Below are positions 33,621-42,605 of a stretch of DNA of 64,000 nucleotides, in pieces. The stretch covers positions 611,878-675,877 of the forward strand of contig NZ_JAVJQO010000006.1 of assembly GCF_040218225.1 (NCBI RefSeq), in the 5' to 3' direction. Position 1 is the first letter of the stretch; each line of letters opens with the position of its first letter. Under the pieces are notes generated by a model that saw nothing but the letters and a program-made list of their open reading frames with translations, had not been told where the DNA came from and did not search any database. Position numbers and translations under genes: made by a program. The DNA comes from Gracilimonas sp. (GTDB taxonomy: Bacteria; Bacteroidota; Rhodothermia; Balneolales; Balneolaceae).

Positions 33621-33655
33621 AAATTTAAAATTGGATGCACCCTAATTTTAAATTT
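33621..33655. terminator. AT-rich perfect hairpin between convergent rnhA and tsaD
   Basis: AAATTTAAAATT (33621-33632) pairs exactly with AATTTTAAATTT (33644-33655) over an 11-base loop. It lies between two convergent stops and can act on both strands. Confidence 0.6.
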
Positions 33656-33677
33656 TTCACTTTGAATTTTTAATTCC

Positions 33678-34661
33678 CTAAAGCGAAGCGTAGGGAACCA
33701 TATCCAGGTCATCAAACTGACCGGCTTCTGCCTTCATTTTCCCTGTTACAGCTATCATAGCCGCATTATCGGTACAATAACTTATTTTTGGAGAAAACAG
33801 CTGTACACCCATTTCTCTGGCCATTTTTTCAGACTTTTCTCTCAACATCGAGTTAGCCGAAACTCCTCCTGCCAATAATACCGTTTTAACCCCGGTTTGC
33901 TTGATGGATCGCTTCAGCTTCTTCACTAATACCTCGGCAATAGCAAACGACACACTGGCACAGATATCATTTAAATGTTCCTCAATCCAACCCTCTTCTT
34001 TATCCTGAAGATAATAAAGCACACTGGTTTTCAATCCGGAAAAGCTGAAATCCAAGCCTTTCTGAAGTAACGCCTGAGGAAATTTGTGGAATTTGAGATT
34101 CCCATCTTTAGCTAATCTATCCATATGTGGTCCGGCTGGGTATGGCAACCCCAGCAATTTTCCGATCTTATCAAAGGCTTCTCCGGCAGCATCATCTCTT
34201 GTCTGACCTATTATCTCGTGCTCAAAAGCTGACTTCACATAAACCAGCTGTGTATGCCCTCCCGACACGGTAAGCGCTATAAGCGGAAAATCAGGGCTGT
34301 TATCAATGAAATTAGCATAGATATGGGCATCCATATGGTTTACCCCAATCAAGGGAATATTCTTTGACAGGGATAACCCTTTGGCAAAGCAAGTTCCAAC
34401 CAAAAGCGAACCCAGCAAGCCCGGGCCCTGGGTTACCGCTATGGCATCAATTGCGTCCATTGAAATCTCTGCTTCTTCCAAAGCCTGATTCACCGTTTGC
34501 GAAATGGTTTTTTGATGAGCCCGTGAAGCCAGCTCGGGTACCACACCTCCAAACTTAAGGTGTATAGACTGTGAAGCAATGACATTGGATTTAATGCCAT
34601 CAGCTGTTAAAACGGCCGCTGAAGTATCGTCACAAGAGGATTCAATTCCGAGAATATTCAT
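33678..34661 (-). CDS. tsaD: tRNA N6-adenosine threonylcarbamoyltransferase
   Basis: Transfers the threonylcarbamoyl group to A37 of ANN-decoding tRNAs, together with TsaB and TsaE. 327 residues, full length. LGIESSCDDTSAAVL starts the ASKHA fold. GVNHMDAHIYANF holds the two metal-binding histidines. LTVSGGHTQLVYV, DDAAGEAFDKIGKLLGLPYP and LLAGGVSANSMLRE bind the adenylate. SYCTDNAAMIA near the C-terminus holds the last metal-binding Asp. All are intact. It is transcribed alone, and its upstream spacer holds a long inverted repeat. Confidence 0.95.
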   Translation of the reverse strand: MNILGIESSCDDTSAAVLTADGIKSNVIASQSIHLKFGGVVPELASRAHQKTISQTVNQALEEAEISMDAIDAIAVTQGPGLLGSLLVGTCFAKGLSLSKNIPLIGVNHMDAHIYANFIDNSPDFPLIALTVSGGHTQLVYVKSAFEHEIIGQTRDDAAGEAFDKIGKLLGLPYPAGPHMDRLAKDGNLKFHKFPQALLQKGLDFSFSGLKTSVLYYLQDKEEGWIEEHLNDICASVSFAIAEVLVKKLKRSIKQTGVKTVLLAGGVSANSMLREKSEKMAREMGVQLFSPKISYCTDNAAMIAVTGKMKAEAGQFDDLDMVPYASL

Positions 34662-34700
34662 GCATTAAAGATAAGAATGTTGAACTTGAAAGACACTTTT

Positions 34701-34798
34701 GATGGAACACGGATGAGACGGATCGAGATTATTTTCGCCGATGTGGAATTTTCTTACCCCGGGATCATCCGCTATATCCGTTTTACCTGTGTTCCATC
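34701..34798. repeat. long imperfect inverted repeat between tsaD and dnaK
   Basis: GATGGAACACGGATGAGACGGAT (34701-34723) corresponds to the reverse complement of 34776-34798, GATGGAACACAGGTAAAACGGAT, at 19 of 23 positions. No gene lies within. Such GGAACACAGATGAAACGGAT words are familiar from intergenic repeats of many unrelated bacteria. Confidence 0.6.
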
Positions 34799-34821
34799 TA
34801 CAAAACATGATTATCACAAAC

Positions 34822-34856
34822 AAAAAAATCCCGACGGGAAAGCCCGACGGGATTAG
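34822..34856 (-). terminator. rho-independent terminator of dnaK
   Basis: On the minus strand AATCCCG-T-CGGG, loop CTTT, CCCG-T-CGGGATT, then a run of seven T. It lies 34 bases after the dnaK stop. Confidence 0.85.
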
Positions 34857-34890
34857 ATTTATCTGCGTGAGTAAGTGAGTTATACTTTAC

Positions 34891-36831
34891 TTACTTCTTC
34901 TCGTCGTCGTCAACTACTTCGTAATCTGCATCTACGGCATCATCGCCTTCATCAGATTCTTCGGAAGCGGATGCACCATCAGCACCAGGAGTTGGTCCTC
35001 CGGCAGCTCCACCTGCTGCGGCTTCTTCCTGAGTAGCTTTATATATTTCCTCAGAAGCACCGGACCAAGCCTGATTTACAGCTTCAATCGCTGAATCAAT
35101 CTCGTCCATATTTTCTTCTTTGTGTGCTTTTTCGAGGGTTTCAAGAGCATCTTCGATGGCTTTTTTGTTATCATCGGAGATCTTGTCGCCGTACTCGTCC
35201 AGCTGCTTACGGGTAGAGAATACCAGGCTGTCCGCCTCGTTCAACTTCTCAACACGCTCTTTAATCTTCTTATCTTCTTCTGCGTGTTCTTCAGCAGCTT
35301 TTTTCATTTTTTCGATTTCCTCATCAGATAATCCTGAAGAAGACTCGATGCGAATACTCTGCTCTTTACCTGTGCCTTTATCCTGCGCCTTGATATTCAG
35401 CACACCGTTCGCATCAATATCGAATGTTACTTCGATTTGAGGCACTCCGCGTGGTGCCGGTGGAATTCCATCTAAGTGGAAGCGACCCAGTGTTCGGTTA
35501 TCCTGAGCTTTGGCACGTTCACCTTGCAGCACATGAATTTCTACACTCGACTGATTAGCTGCAGCCGTCGAGAAAGTCTGTGACTTGCTGGTTGGAATGG
35601 TACTGTTTGCTTCGATTAGAGGAGTCATAACTCCACCCAGCGTCTCAATACCAAGTGTCAGAGGTGTTACATCCAGAAGAACTACATCTTCTACATCACC
35701 TGACATTACACCACCCTGAATAGCAGCACCAATAGCGACCACTTCATCAGGATTTACACCTTTACTTGGGTCTTTGCCAAAGAATTCTTTAACAGCTTCC
35801 TGGATTTTTGGAATTCGGGTTGAACCACCCACCAGAATTACCTGATCAATATCATTCTTGGTAAATCCGGCATCGTCAAGTGCTTTCTTACAAGGATCTA
35901 TGGATCGCTTGATCAGGTCATCAGCCAACTGCTCAAACTTGGCACGGCTTAAATCAATATTCAGGTGTTTAGGTCCTGAATCGGTAGCCGTTACGAATGG
36001 CAGATTAATATTGGTTTTTTGTGAGCTTGAAAGCTCAATCTTAGCTTTCTCAGCAGCATCTTTGAGTCGCTGCATAGCCATTGGATCTTTACGAAGATCA
36101 ATGCCTTCATCTTTCTTAAACTCATCAGCTAAGAAATCGATGATACGCTGATCAAAGTCGTCACCACCAAGATGGGTATCACCATTGGTTGATTTCACTT
36201 CGAAAACACCATCACCTAATTCAAGGATAGACACATCAAAAGTACCACCACCAAGGTCATACACTACAATGGTCTGGTCTTCATCTTTCTTATCAAGTCC
36301 ATACGCCAGTGAAGCAGCTGTTGGCTCGTTTATAATTCGCTTTACTTCCAAGCCGGCAATTTTACCTGCCTCCTGGGTAGCTTTACGCTGGGCATCGTTG
36401 AAATAAGCAGGAACTGTAATAACAGCTTCCGTTACTTTTTCACCCAAATACTCTTCAGCAGTTTGCTTCATTTTTTGAAGCACCATAGCTGAGATTTCCT
36501 GAGGCGCATATTTACGATCTTCGATTTCAACACGTGCTGTGTTGTCATCACCTTTAACGATCTTATAATTTACCTGCTTGGTTTCATCTTTAACCTCATC
36601 AAACATGCGTCCCATGAAGCGTTTAACAGAAGCAACGGTTTTATCCGGGTTCGTGATAGCCTGACGTTTTGCAGGCGCACCAACCAGTCGCTCACCATCT
36701 TTGGTGAAAGCTACAACAGAAGGAGTAGTTCGCCCACCCTCGCTGTTCTGGATTACCACCGGCTCATTACCTTCCATTACGGCAACGCACGAATTGGTAG
36801 TTCCTAAGTCAATTCCTATGATTTTTCCCAT
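34891..36831 (-). CDS. dnaK: chaperone protein DnaK (Hsp70)
   Basis: ATP-dependent cytoplasmic chaperone working with DnaJ and GrpE. 646 residues. [16 protein letters not shown] starts the ATPase domain; [31 protein letters not shown] and [20 protein letters not shown] follow, then the substrate-binding domain and lid. A Gly/Ala-rich linker precedes the acidic end [13 protein letters not shown], close to the EEVD-like bacterial tail. No dnaJ or grpE gene is adjacent. hsp20 lies upstream in the same direction with a fully paired RNA hairpin between them. No CIRCE element is visible. Confidence 0.97.
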   Translation of the reverse strand: MGKIIGIDLGTTNSCVAVMEGNEPVVIQNSEGGRTTPSVVAFTKDGERLVGAPAKRQAITNPDKTVASVKRFMGRMFDEVKDETKQVNYKIVKGDDNTARVEIEDRKYAPQEISAMVLQKMKQTAEEYLGEKVTEAVITVPAYFNDAQRKATQEAGKIAGLEVKRIINEPTAASLAYGLDKKDEDQTIVVYDLGGGTFDVSILELGDGVFEVKSTNGDTHLGGDDFDQRIIDFLADEFKKDEGIDLRKDPMAMQRLKDAAEKAKIELSSSQKTNINLPFVTATDSGPKHLNIDLSRAKFEQLADDLIKRSIDPCKKALDDAGFTKNDIDQVILVGGSTRIPKIQEAVKEFFGKDPSKGVNPDEVVAIGAAIQGGVMSGDVEDVVLLDVTPLTLGIETLGGVMTPLIEANSTIPTSKSQTFSTAAANQSSVEIHVLQGERAKAQDNRTLGRFHLDGIPPAPRGVPQIEVTFDIDANGVLNIKAQDKGTGKEQSIRIESSSGLSDEEIEKMKKAAEEHAEEDKKIKERVEKLNEADSLVFSTRKQLDEYGDKISDDNKKAIEDALETLEKAHKEENMDEIDSAIEAVNQAWSGASEEIYKATQEEAAAGGAAGGPTPGADGASASEESDEGDDAVDADYEVVDDDEKK

Positions 36832-36879
36832 TGGTCTAAAATCTGAGTTTTATTTGTTTGATTTAATATTCTTTTGTTC

Positions 36880-36939
36880 GCCACAAAAACTCTAAAACAC
36901 GACATTAGTTTTTCTTTCGTGTTTTAGAGCTTTCGTGGC
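36880..36939 (-). promoter_or_regulatory. 23-bp RNA hairpin between hsp20 and dnaK
   Basis: Bases 36880-36902 and 36917-36939 are inverted copies with two differences. In the plus strand these are A-C mismatches, but in minus-strand RNA both become G.U pairs, so all 23 base pairs form around a 14-base loop. It lies 10 bases after the hsp20 stop (36946 on this strand) and 48 bases before the dnaK start. It may end the hsp20 transcript, protect a processed end, or sit in the dnaK leader. Confidence 0.6.
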
Positions 36940-36945
36940 CTTAAT

Positions 36946-37380
36946 CTATTTAACCGGAATGGATTGTGAGTCCTTCAAAGCCTCCGATTTGGGCATGGCG
37001 ATTGTCAAAACACCATTTCTGAAACTGGCTGACACTTCGGCCGCATTTACATTTTGCGGAACCGCAAATGCCCGGGCAAAAGCTCCACGACGACGTTCTT
37101 GTCGTTTAAATTCTTCACCATCTCCAGCAGTGATTTCACGTTCACCTTTAACCGTCAGCACATTATTTTTCAGAGAAATACCTATCTCTTTTTTGGATAA
37201 TCCCGGAAGATCAAGCAGAATTTTAAATTCTTCTTCACTCTCTACGATATCACAGTCAGGAGCAAAATCTTTGTCTTCGTTGGCCAGCGGTACCACTTTC
37301 TCAACAAACTGCTGAATATCTTTTCCCAGCTTGGAGAGGTGTCGCTCTATCTCAATACCAAATTCTGTAAAATCTCCCAT
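36946..37380 (-). CDS. Hsp20/alpha-crystallin small heat-shock protein
   Basis: An ATP-independent holdase that keeps unfolding proteins soluble. 144 residues from the ATG at 37380; an in-frame ATG at 37416 would add twelve residues without family resemblance. The alpha-crystallin domain runs from about residue 45 to the end: CDIVESEEEFKILLDLPG, LSKKEIGISLKNNVLTVKGE and the family signature AxxxNGVLTI (here ASFRNGVLTIAMPK). A C-terminal I-x-V motif (SIPVK) is present, used in oligomer assembly. It lies upstream of dnaK in the same direction. Confidence 0.9.
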   Translation of the reverse strand: MGDFTEFGIEIERHLSKLGKDIQQFVEKVVPLANEDKDFAPDCDIVESEEEFKILLDLPGLSKKEIGISLKNNVLTVKGEREITAGDGEEFKRQERRRGAFARAFAVPQNVNAAEVSASFRNGVLTIAMPKSEALKDSQSIPVK

Positions 37381-37538
37381 GTGCGTAATGGTTCGTTTAT
37401 GTTCACCAATAAACAAGCAATAGCAATGCCAATCAGGGAAGGAGGTGGGAAAACTGACGTATTGACGGACGTATTGTCAGGAGTTAAAGTTGAGAGTTGA
37501 TAAAGTGATGAGTGATAATTGGTTATTTCAGACAGTAC

Positions 37539-37565
37539 AGCGCGTTCAAGCGGATGCTTGCGCTA
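37539..37565. repeat. GC-rich hairpin between hsp20 and aroA
   Basis: AGCG-(CGTT)-CAAGC pairs with GCTTGCGCT around the loop GGAT. It lies about 55 bases past the aroA stop in the aroA direction. It may be an aroA terminator without a T-run or another dispersed repeat. Confidence 0.4.
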
Positions 37566-37617
37566 TTCTGGTTCTGTGACTTAGGATGTAATAAAATAAA
37601 TCCTACTCATCTTTTTA

Positions 37618-38904
37618 TCACCGCATCAAACCAGCTAGATCTTCCCAGAAACCGGGGTAGGATACGGCAGCGCTCTCTGCATCTTTGATGGTGCACTCTT
37701 TTTGAGCTTTGAGTGATAGTACCGCTGAGGCCATAGCAATACGATGGTCGTGAAAAGATTCAAACGTAGCAGATGAAAATGTAAAGTCCGGATCTCCGTG
37801 AATAATAAGACCGTCTTCTTTTTCTTTAAAGTCAGCTCCCACAGCTTTCAGCATTTTTGCCATAGCCATGATTCGGTCAGTTTCTTTGTGACGAAGTTCT
37901 TCCGCGCCGGCAATTTTAGAAGTGCCTTCAGCAAATAACATAGCTACTGCTATTACAGGAAGTTCATCAATACAATTGGGAATAATCTTTGGATCTATTT
38001 CGACAGCCTTCAAATCGGAACCTTTTACAATGATATCACCAGCAGGCTCTGCCCCCTCCATGCGTTCATTTTCTATGGTGATATCGGCTCCCATTTCACT
38101 TAAAATATCCAGTAAAGCGCTGCGAGTCGGATTCAAGCCTACATTTTCAATCTTAATTTCAGCATCTTTCTGAATAGCACCGGCCACCAGCCAAAATGCC
38201 GCCGCAGAGAAATCCCCTGGGATAGTGTAGCTCTGATTCGGAATTTCATCAGCTGAACTTGCTGAAATGATTCTCCGATCCTGAATTACTTTTTGATCGA
38301 GACTTAACAACCGTTCGGTATGATCCCGGCTGGGCAGGATTTCAATAACCTGTGTCAGCTCTTCTCCGAATAATCCCGCCAGTAATACACATGATTTAAG
38401 CTGGGCGCTTGGGATTGGAAGTTCAAATTTGAGGGGTTTTAAAGCTTCATTTCGGTTGATAAACAACGGAGCATAGGCACTATTTCGGGCCAGAATATGC
38501 GCGCCCATCTTCTCCAGTGGATTGATAATGCGCGTCATCGTTCGCCCACACAACGACTCGTCTCCGACAAGCTTTGCCGAAATTCCAGCACCTACCAAAA
38601 CTCCCGAAAGCAACCTCATAGCTGTTCCTGAATTTCCACAATCAAGATCTTTATCTGGAGTTTTAATGTGGCTTCTTCCCGTTCCTTTTATAAAAAGAGC
38701 ACCTTTTTCTTCTTTAACCTCAGCTCCAAGCTGCTGAACACAACTCAACGTACTTTGGGGATCCTGAGCCTGGGAATAGTTTTTCACCTCCGAAACACCT
38801 TCATGCAGTAAAGAAAAAATGGCAGCGCGCTGCGAAATTGACTTATCAGGAGGAAGAATAAGCTCACCTTTCAAAGATGAAGCCGGATTAATTTTTTTTA
38901 TCAT
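37618..38904 (-). CDS. aroA: 3-phosphoshikimate 1-carboxyvinyltransferase (EPSP synthase)
   Basis: Shikimate pathway enzyme joining shikimate 3-phosphate and PEP. 428 residues. LPPDKSISQRAAIFSLL carries the substrate-binding Lys-Ser; DCGNSGTAMRLLSGVLVG, VGDESLCGRTMTRIINPLEK and LPSRDHTERLLS follow. IPNCIDELPVIAVAMLFAEG has the catalytic Asp, AEELRHKETDRI the Glu/Lys pair, and SFHDHRIAMA the end. Its ATG overlaps the stop codon of the large TPR gene (ATGA), so the two are translationally coupled. Confidence 0.95.
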   Translation of the reverse strand: MIKKINPASSLKGELILPPDKSISQRAAIFSLLHEGVSEVKNYSQAQDPQSTLSCVQQLGAEVKEEKGALFIKGTGRSHIKTPDKDLDCGNSGTAMRLLSGVLVGAGISAKLVGDESLCGRTMTRIINPLEKMGAHILARNSAYAPLFINRNEALKPLKFELPIPSAQLKSCVLLAGLFGEELTQVIEILPSRDHTERLLSLDQKVIQDRRIISASSADEIPNQSYTIPGDFSAAAFWLVAGAIQKDAEIKIENVGLNPTRSALLDILSEMGADITIENERMEGAEPAGDIIVKGSDLKAVEIDPKIIPNCIDELPVIAVAMLFAEGTSKIAGAEELRHKETDRIMAMAKMLKAVGADFKEKEDGLIIHGDPDFTFSSATFESFHDHRIAMASAVLSLKAQKECTIKDAESAAVSYPGFWEDLAGLMR

Positions 38905-41897
38905 GAATCTGTTTGGCTTAACAATCTCTGAGCTTTTTGCTCTGCTTCAGTACCGGGATAGGTATTCACAATAGAATTCAATATGGTCATGGCTTCACCA
39001 CGATTCCCCAGGCGAATGTGGCATTCAGCAGTGGCATACATCGATTCTGATACCCAGTAATCAAATGCTTCAAATAGCACCTTCACTTTGGCAAATTCTT
39101 CGATGGCCATATTGAATTCATCCTGCTGCTGAAGAATTTTTCCAAGGTAATACTGTGCTTCTGCACCAATTTCAGTTGTGCTTTTCTCGGCAATAGGAAA
39201 TAGCAGTGCCCGGGCTTCCTCATAATTGTCATTGGTGAGAGCTACTTTACCCAAGCCCACTTTTGCTTCTTCGTTATTGGCATTTACCTGTAATGCAGAT
39301 TCATATTCTTCTTTAGCCTGCTCTACTTTTTCCTGTGCCAGACTGGCATTCCCCATTCCAACATATGCCTCTTGCCTGAACCGCGGAGCTGATTCTAAAA
39401 GCTGAGTATAGTTCGCATGTGAACGTGTGTATTCTCCCCGTTCAAAGTTTAGCGTACCCAAGGATGTTAGTGCCGATGAAGCTAAATCATCACTTGGAAA
39501 TTCATCAATAATGGTTTGATATGCTTCAATGGCATCTTCAATCTGATCAAGTTGACGGTAAGCCTCTCCAAGGTTGGAATAAGCTTCGGGCATGAGCCTT
39601 TCTGAGTTTGTAACCCGCAAATACTGTCTGAATTCTTTAATCGCATTTTCATAATCACCCGACTGAAAAACATTTAACGCCTGTCGGTATCGCAACTGAT
39701 CGGCCGTGGAGCTGGTCGGATTATCACTTAAAAACTCTTCTAAAATCACAGAACTGCTATCCGACCTTCCTGCCGATAATTGTGCATACTGAATTCCGTT
39801 AATCGCCTCAATGATATAACTGCTCTTCGGATATTCATTCAACACTTTTTGGTAGGCAGCAATAGCCCGCTCATACTCGCCAGCATTATAATAGGCATCA
39901 CCAATGTTATATTGTGATCGAGCCGCCCAATCGGTTCCCGGATACTTATTAATTACTGTTTGAAATTCTTCGACAGCCTGTGAATAGTTATTTGTGTTCA
40001 GATAGATATAAGCCACATTATACTGAGCCTGCTCTCTTAGCCTGCTGAATGGATAAATTCGAAGGGTTTTCCGGAAGTTTGAGACGGCATCGAAAGTACG
40101 ACCTGCCCGGTAATAACTGTTTGCGATCTGAAACATGGCATAGTCGCCTCCGGGTTCAGCTCCAATTGCTTTATTATAGCTTGCAATGGCTTCCCGATAT
40201 TCACCAAGTGCATAATAAGCATCTCCGATTCTCAACTGAGTGTCAGTATCATATGGAAAAAGAGCCGTTTCAGGTTTTTCATAATTTTGAAGAAAATCTT
40301 CCAGTGGACCTACAGCATTTTCATATTGTCCCATTTCGAAATAACTCCAGCCCAGGGAATAGAGCGCCGGTCCCATCATTTCATTATCGGGATAGTTTTG
40401 GGTATACATCCTGAATCGTTGTGCAGCACTACTAAACTGATTCATTTTATAGTAACTGTCTGCACTCCAAAACAATGCTTCCCGGCCAACTTCTGTGTCA
40501 GGAGTTTCAGCATATACCGATTCGAATATGGGCTGAGCTTGCTGGTATGCCTGGTTTCGATATAAAATCCATGCTTTCTGGAATCGTGCCTGACGTTTCA
40601 GCTCAGGATCAATGTCACCTACTTTCTCTGCTTCTTCAAAAGCCTGAATAGCCCGTGTATACTCCGCGTTTGCAAAGAAAGCTTCGCCAAGCATGGCATA
40701 GATTTTTGCCGGCTCTTCAAGTTCAACATCGCTTCGCACCAAATCCAAAAGCACCTCAATTGCCTCTCCATATAAAGAAGCCTGAAAAGCGGAAACTGAC
40801 CACTCATAGTAAGCCCTTTCAACCCAAAGTCCGGTTTTATATCGTTCTCCAAATTCCCGAAATGAGTTTATAGATTTACGATACTGACCACCAAGCTTTT
40901 CATTTACCGCTTTATAGTATTGAGCTTTGCGTGCAATTTCGTCATCACCTACTGCGGCTTTTCCAAACGACTCTGCTGCCCAGTGATAAATTTCCTGTTT
41001 GTTATACACCCAACCCAGTCCATAATGGGCAATGCGCTCCTGGGGTGTGCCCTTGGTCATGTTGATATAACGCAGATAAGATTTTGAAGCCGCGTCATGT
41101 TGACTCAGGTAATTCTGACTTTCAGCAATCAGAAATACAGCTTTTTGCTGGGATTCTCCTTCAAGGTAAGGCAATGCACTATTTAAAGCTTCAATCGCAT
41201 CTTCATATTTCCCCTGCATGTAATAAGATTCCCCAAGCGCCGTACCAACCCTGCGCGTTATCTCATTATTCGGATATCGCTCTTTAAGTACTTCAAACGC
41301 TATAGATGAAGCATTATACTGCTGCTGAGATAAATAAAGCCTGCCCCGTGCATAAAGGGCTTTTGGCGCCCATTCAGAATCCGGGAATTCATTGGCCAAC
41401 TCCATGAAATAAACTCTTGAATCGGAATAATCTTCGTTCTCTGCAGCCGCTTCAGCTATCCAGTATTTCGTTTTAGCTGATTCAGTCCCTTTCATCCAGG
41501 AAGAGATGGCCTGCTGATAATATTCTATTGCTTGCTCATATTTTCCGTTATCTGTAAAGCGATGGCCGAGGTCTTTTAGTAATTTTTCTGAAAGATCACT
41601 TCCCGGATAGTTCAGGACAAATTGCTTGTAATAGGACTCTATATTAACGGAATCTGATCCTGTTCTTGCTCTCGCCAGATAGTAATCTGAAGAGATTCGC
41701 ATGTTGTGGTTGGGAAACTCCGCGTTAAACTCTTCAAAATACTCGACCGCTTCTTCAAAGAAACCATTTTCATAGAGATTTATGGCTCTTTCATACAATT
41801 GGGTTGACGGTGACTGTATATTCTGTGCCGGAAGCACATTCACCAGAAATAATGAAATAAGGAAAGTAAGAAGGCTGCTTTTAGGGACGAAGTGCAT
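38901..41897 (-). CDS. large periplasmic TPR-repeat protein
   Basis: 998 residues. A signal peptide (about 1-24, LLTFLISLFLVNVLPAQ) is followed by tetratricopeptide repeats along the whole length, roughly 18-20 copies. Examples are YEQAIEYYQQAISSW, YEDAIEALNSALPYLE, YTRAIQAFEEAEKVGD, YREAIASYNKAIGAE and YERAIAAYQKVLNEYPKSSY. Each has the W/LG-Y-A-F-A-P pattern of TPR helices. The spacing with FPxSxW-like ends resembles YbgF/BamD-type repeats. It is probably a periplasmic scaffold; what it binds is not known. It overlaps aroA by 4 bases and follows the CBS gene at 36 bases. Confidence 0.85.
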   Translation of the reverse strand: MHFVPKSSLLTFLISLFLVNVLPAQNIQSPSTQLYERAINLYENGFFEEAVEYFEEFNAEFPNHNMRISSDYYLARARTGSDSVNIESYYKQFVLNYPGSDLSEKLLKDLGHRFTDNGKYEQAIEYYQQAISSWMKGTESAKTKYWIAEAAAENEDYSDSRVYFMELANEFPDSEWAPKALYARGRLYLSQQQYNASSIAFEVLKERYPNNEITRRVGTALGESYYMQGKYEDAIEALNSALPYLEGESQQKAVFLIAESQNYLSQHDAASKSYLRYINMTKGTPQERIAHYGLGWVYNKQEIYHWAAESFGKAAVGDDEIARKAQYYKAVNEKLGGQYRKSINSFREFGERYKTGLWVERAYYEWSVSAFQASLYGEAIEVLLDLVRSDVELEEPAKIYAMLGEAFFANAEYTRAIQAFEEAEKVGDIDPELKRQARFQKAWILYRNQAYQQAQPIFESVYAETPDTEVGREALFWSADSYYKMNQFSSAAQRFRMYTQNYPDNEMMGPALYSLGWSYFEMGQYENAVGPLEDFLQNYEKPETALFPYDTDTQLRIGDAYYALGEYREAIASYNKAIGAEPGGDYAMFQIANSYYRAGRTFDAVSNFRKTLRIYPFSRLREQAQYNVAYIYLNTNNYSQAVEEFQTVINKYPGTDWAARSQYNIGDAYYNAGEYERAIAAYQKVLNEYPKSSYIIEAINGIQYAQLSAGRSDSSSVILEEFLSDNPTSSTADQLRYRQALNVFQSGDYENAIKEFRQYLRVTNSERLMPEAYSNLGEAYRQLDQIEDAIEAYQTIIDEFPSDDLASSALTSLGTLNFERGEYTRSHANYTQLLESAPRFRQEAYVGMGNASLAQEKVEQAKEEYESALQVNANNEEAKVGLGKVALTNDNYEEARALLFPIAEKSTTEIGAEAQYYLGKILQQQDEFNMAIEEFAKVKVLFEAFDYWVSESMYATAECHIRLGNRGEAMTILNSIVNTYPGTEAEQKAQRLLSQTDS

Positions 41898-41933
41898 GAA
41901 CTCGTCAGAATAAATAGGGTTAATAGTTACTTC

Positions 41934-42599
41934 TTATATGTCAAGATAGCGAATAAGTTCATCCGCACGGTCAGAAAAATTGTGCTCCAGCACCTCGCTA
42001 TTGGCTTCCGAGGTTATAGTATACCCAAAACGGCGTAATCCTGCGCTTACAACGGAGGAATCTTCGAGGTTCAATTTAAAAGAAACCCGATAGGCCTGAT
42101 TTTTTGCATTGGGTTGTTGAACAGCCACTCCCAATATTTTTGCGCCTTCCATTTCGATGATTCGAACCAAATCAGAAAGCGTAAAATCAACCTGATCCAG
42201 CTCTACAGTGATAACGGAGCCAAAGCTTGAAAGGTTGAATACATCTCCCAGGGCACTTAAGACATCTCTTTTCTTAATCATGCCCTGAAATTTCATTTCT
42301 TCATCCGTAACAGGTAACAGAAATAGCTCCTTGGCAAGCATAATACGTGAAGCCTCAAATAAATGCTGATTGTATGGCACAAAAATTGGGTCTTCCAGCT
42401 CTACTTCAGAAAGCGGAGATTCCTCATCCACAACTTCGATAAGCTTACCCAGCGAAGCCATACCCACCACACGATTATTGCTATCCACAACTGTGAATTT
42501 GGTTGTGTGCAACAGATCGATCTTCATCAACGCTGTAGCTACGGTATCTTCTACCCGAAGAGGTGATATGTCTGTATTCAGGATTTCGTTTATTAGCAT
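41934..42599 (-). CDS. CBS-pair protein with C-terminal ACT-like domain (AcuB-like)
   Basis: 221 residues. Two CBS motifs (about 1-60, DISPLRVEDTVATALMKIDL; and 65-125, LEDPIFVPYNQHLFEASRIM) form a Bateman module that usually binds adenine nucleotides. The C-terminal part (about 130-205, GSVITVELDQVDFTLSDLVR, GVAVQQPNAKNQAYRVSFKL) has the beta-alpha-beta-beta form of an ACT domain, as in AcuB. Likely a cytoplasmic sensor of an energy-state ligand. It lies 6 bases after hflX. Confidence 0.75.
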   Translation of the reverse strand: MLINEILNTDISPLRVEDTVATALMKIDLLHTTKFTVVDSNNRVVGMASLGKLIEVVDEESPLSEVELEDPIFVPYNQHLFEASRIMLAKELFLLPVTDEEMKFQGMIKKRDVLSALGDVFNLSSFGSVITVELDQVDFTLSDLVRIIEMEGAKILGVAVQQPNAKNQAYRVSFKLNLEDSSVVSAGLRRFGYTITSEANSEVLEHNFSDRADELIRYLDI

Positions 42600-42605
42600 A
42601 ATTGA

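Noticed and set aside
36832..37617. CIRCE element controlling dnaK or hsp20
   Set aside because: No TTAGCACTC-N9-GAGTGCTAA sequence is present upstream of either gene; the inverted repeat there is a different, longer hairpin.
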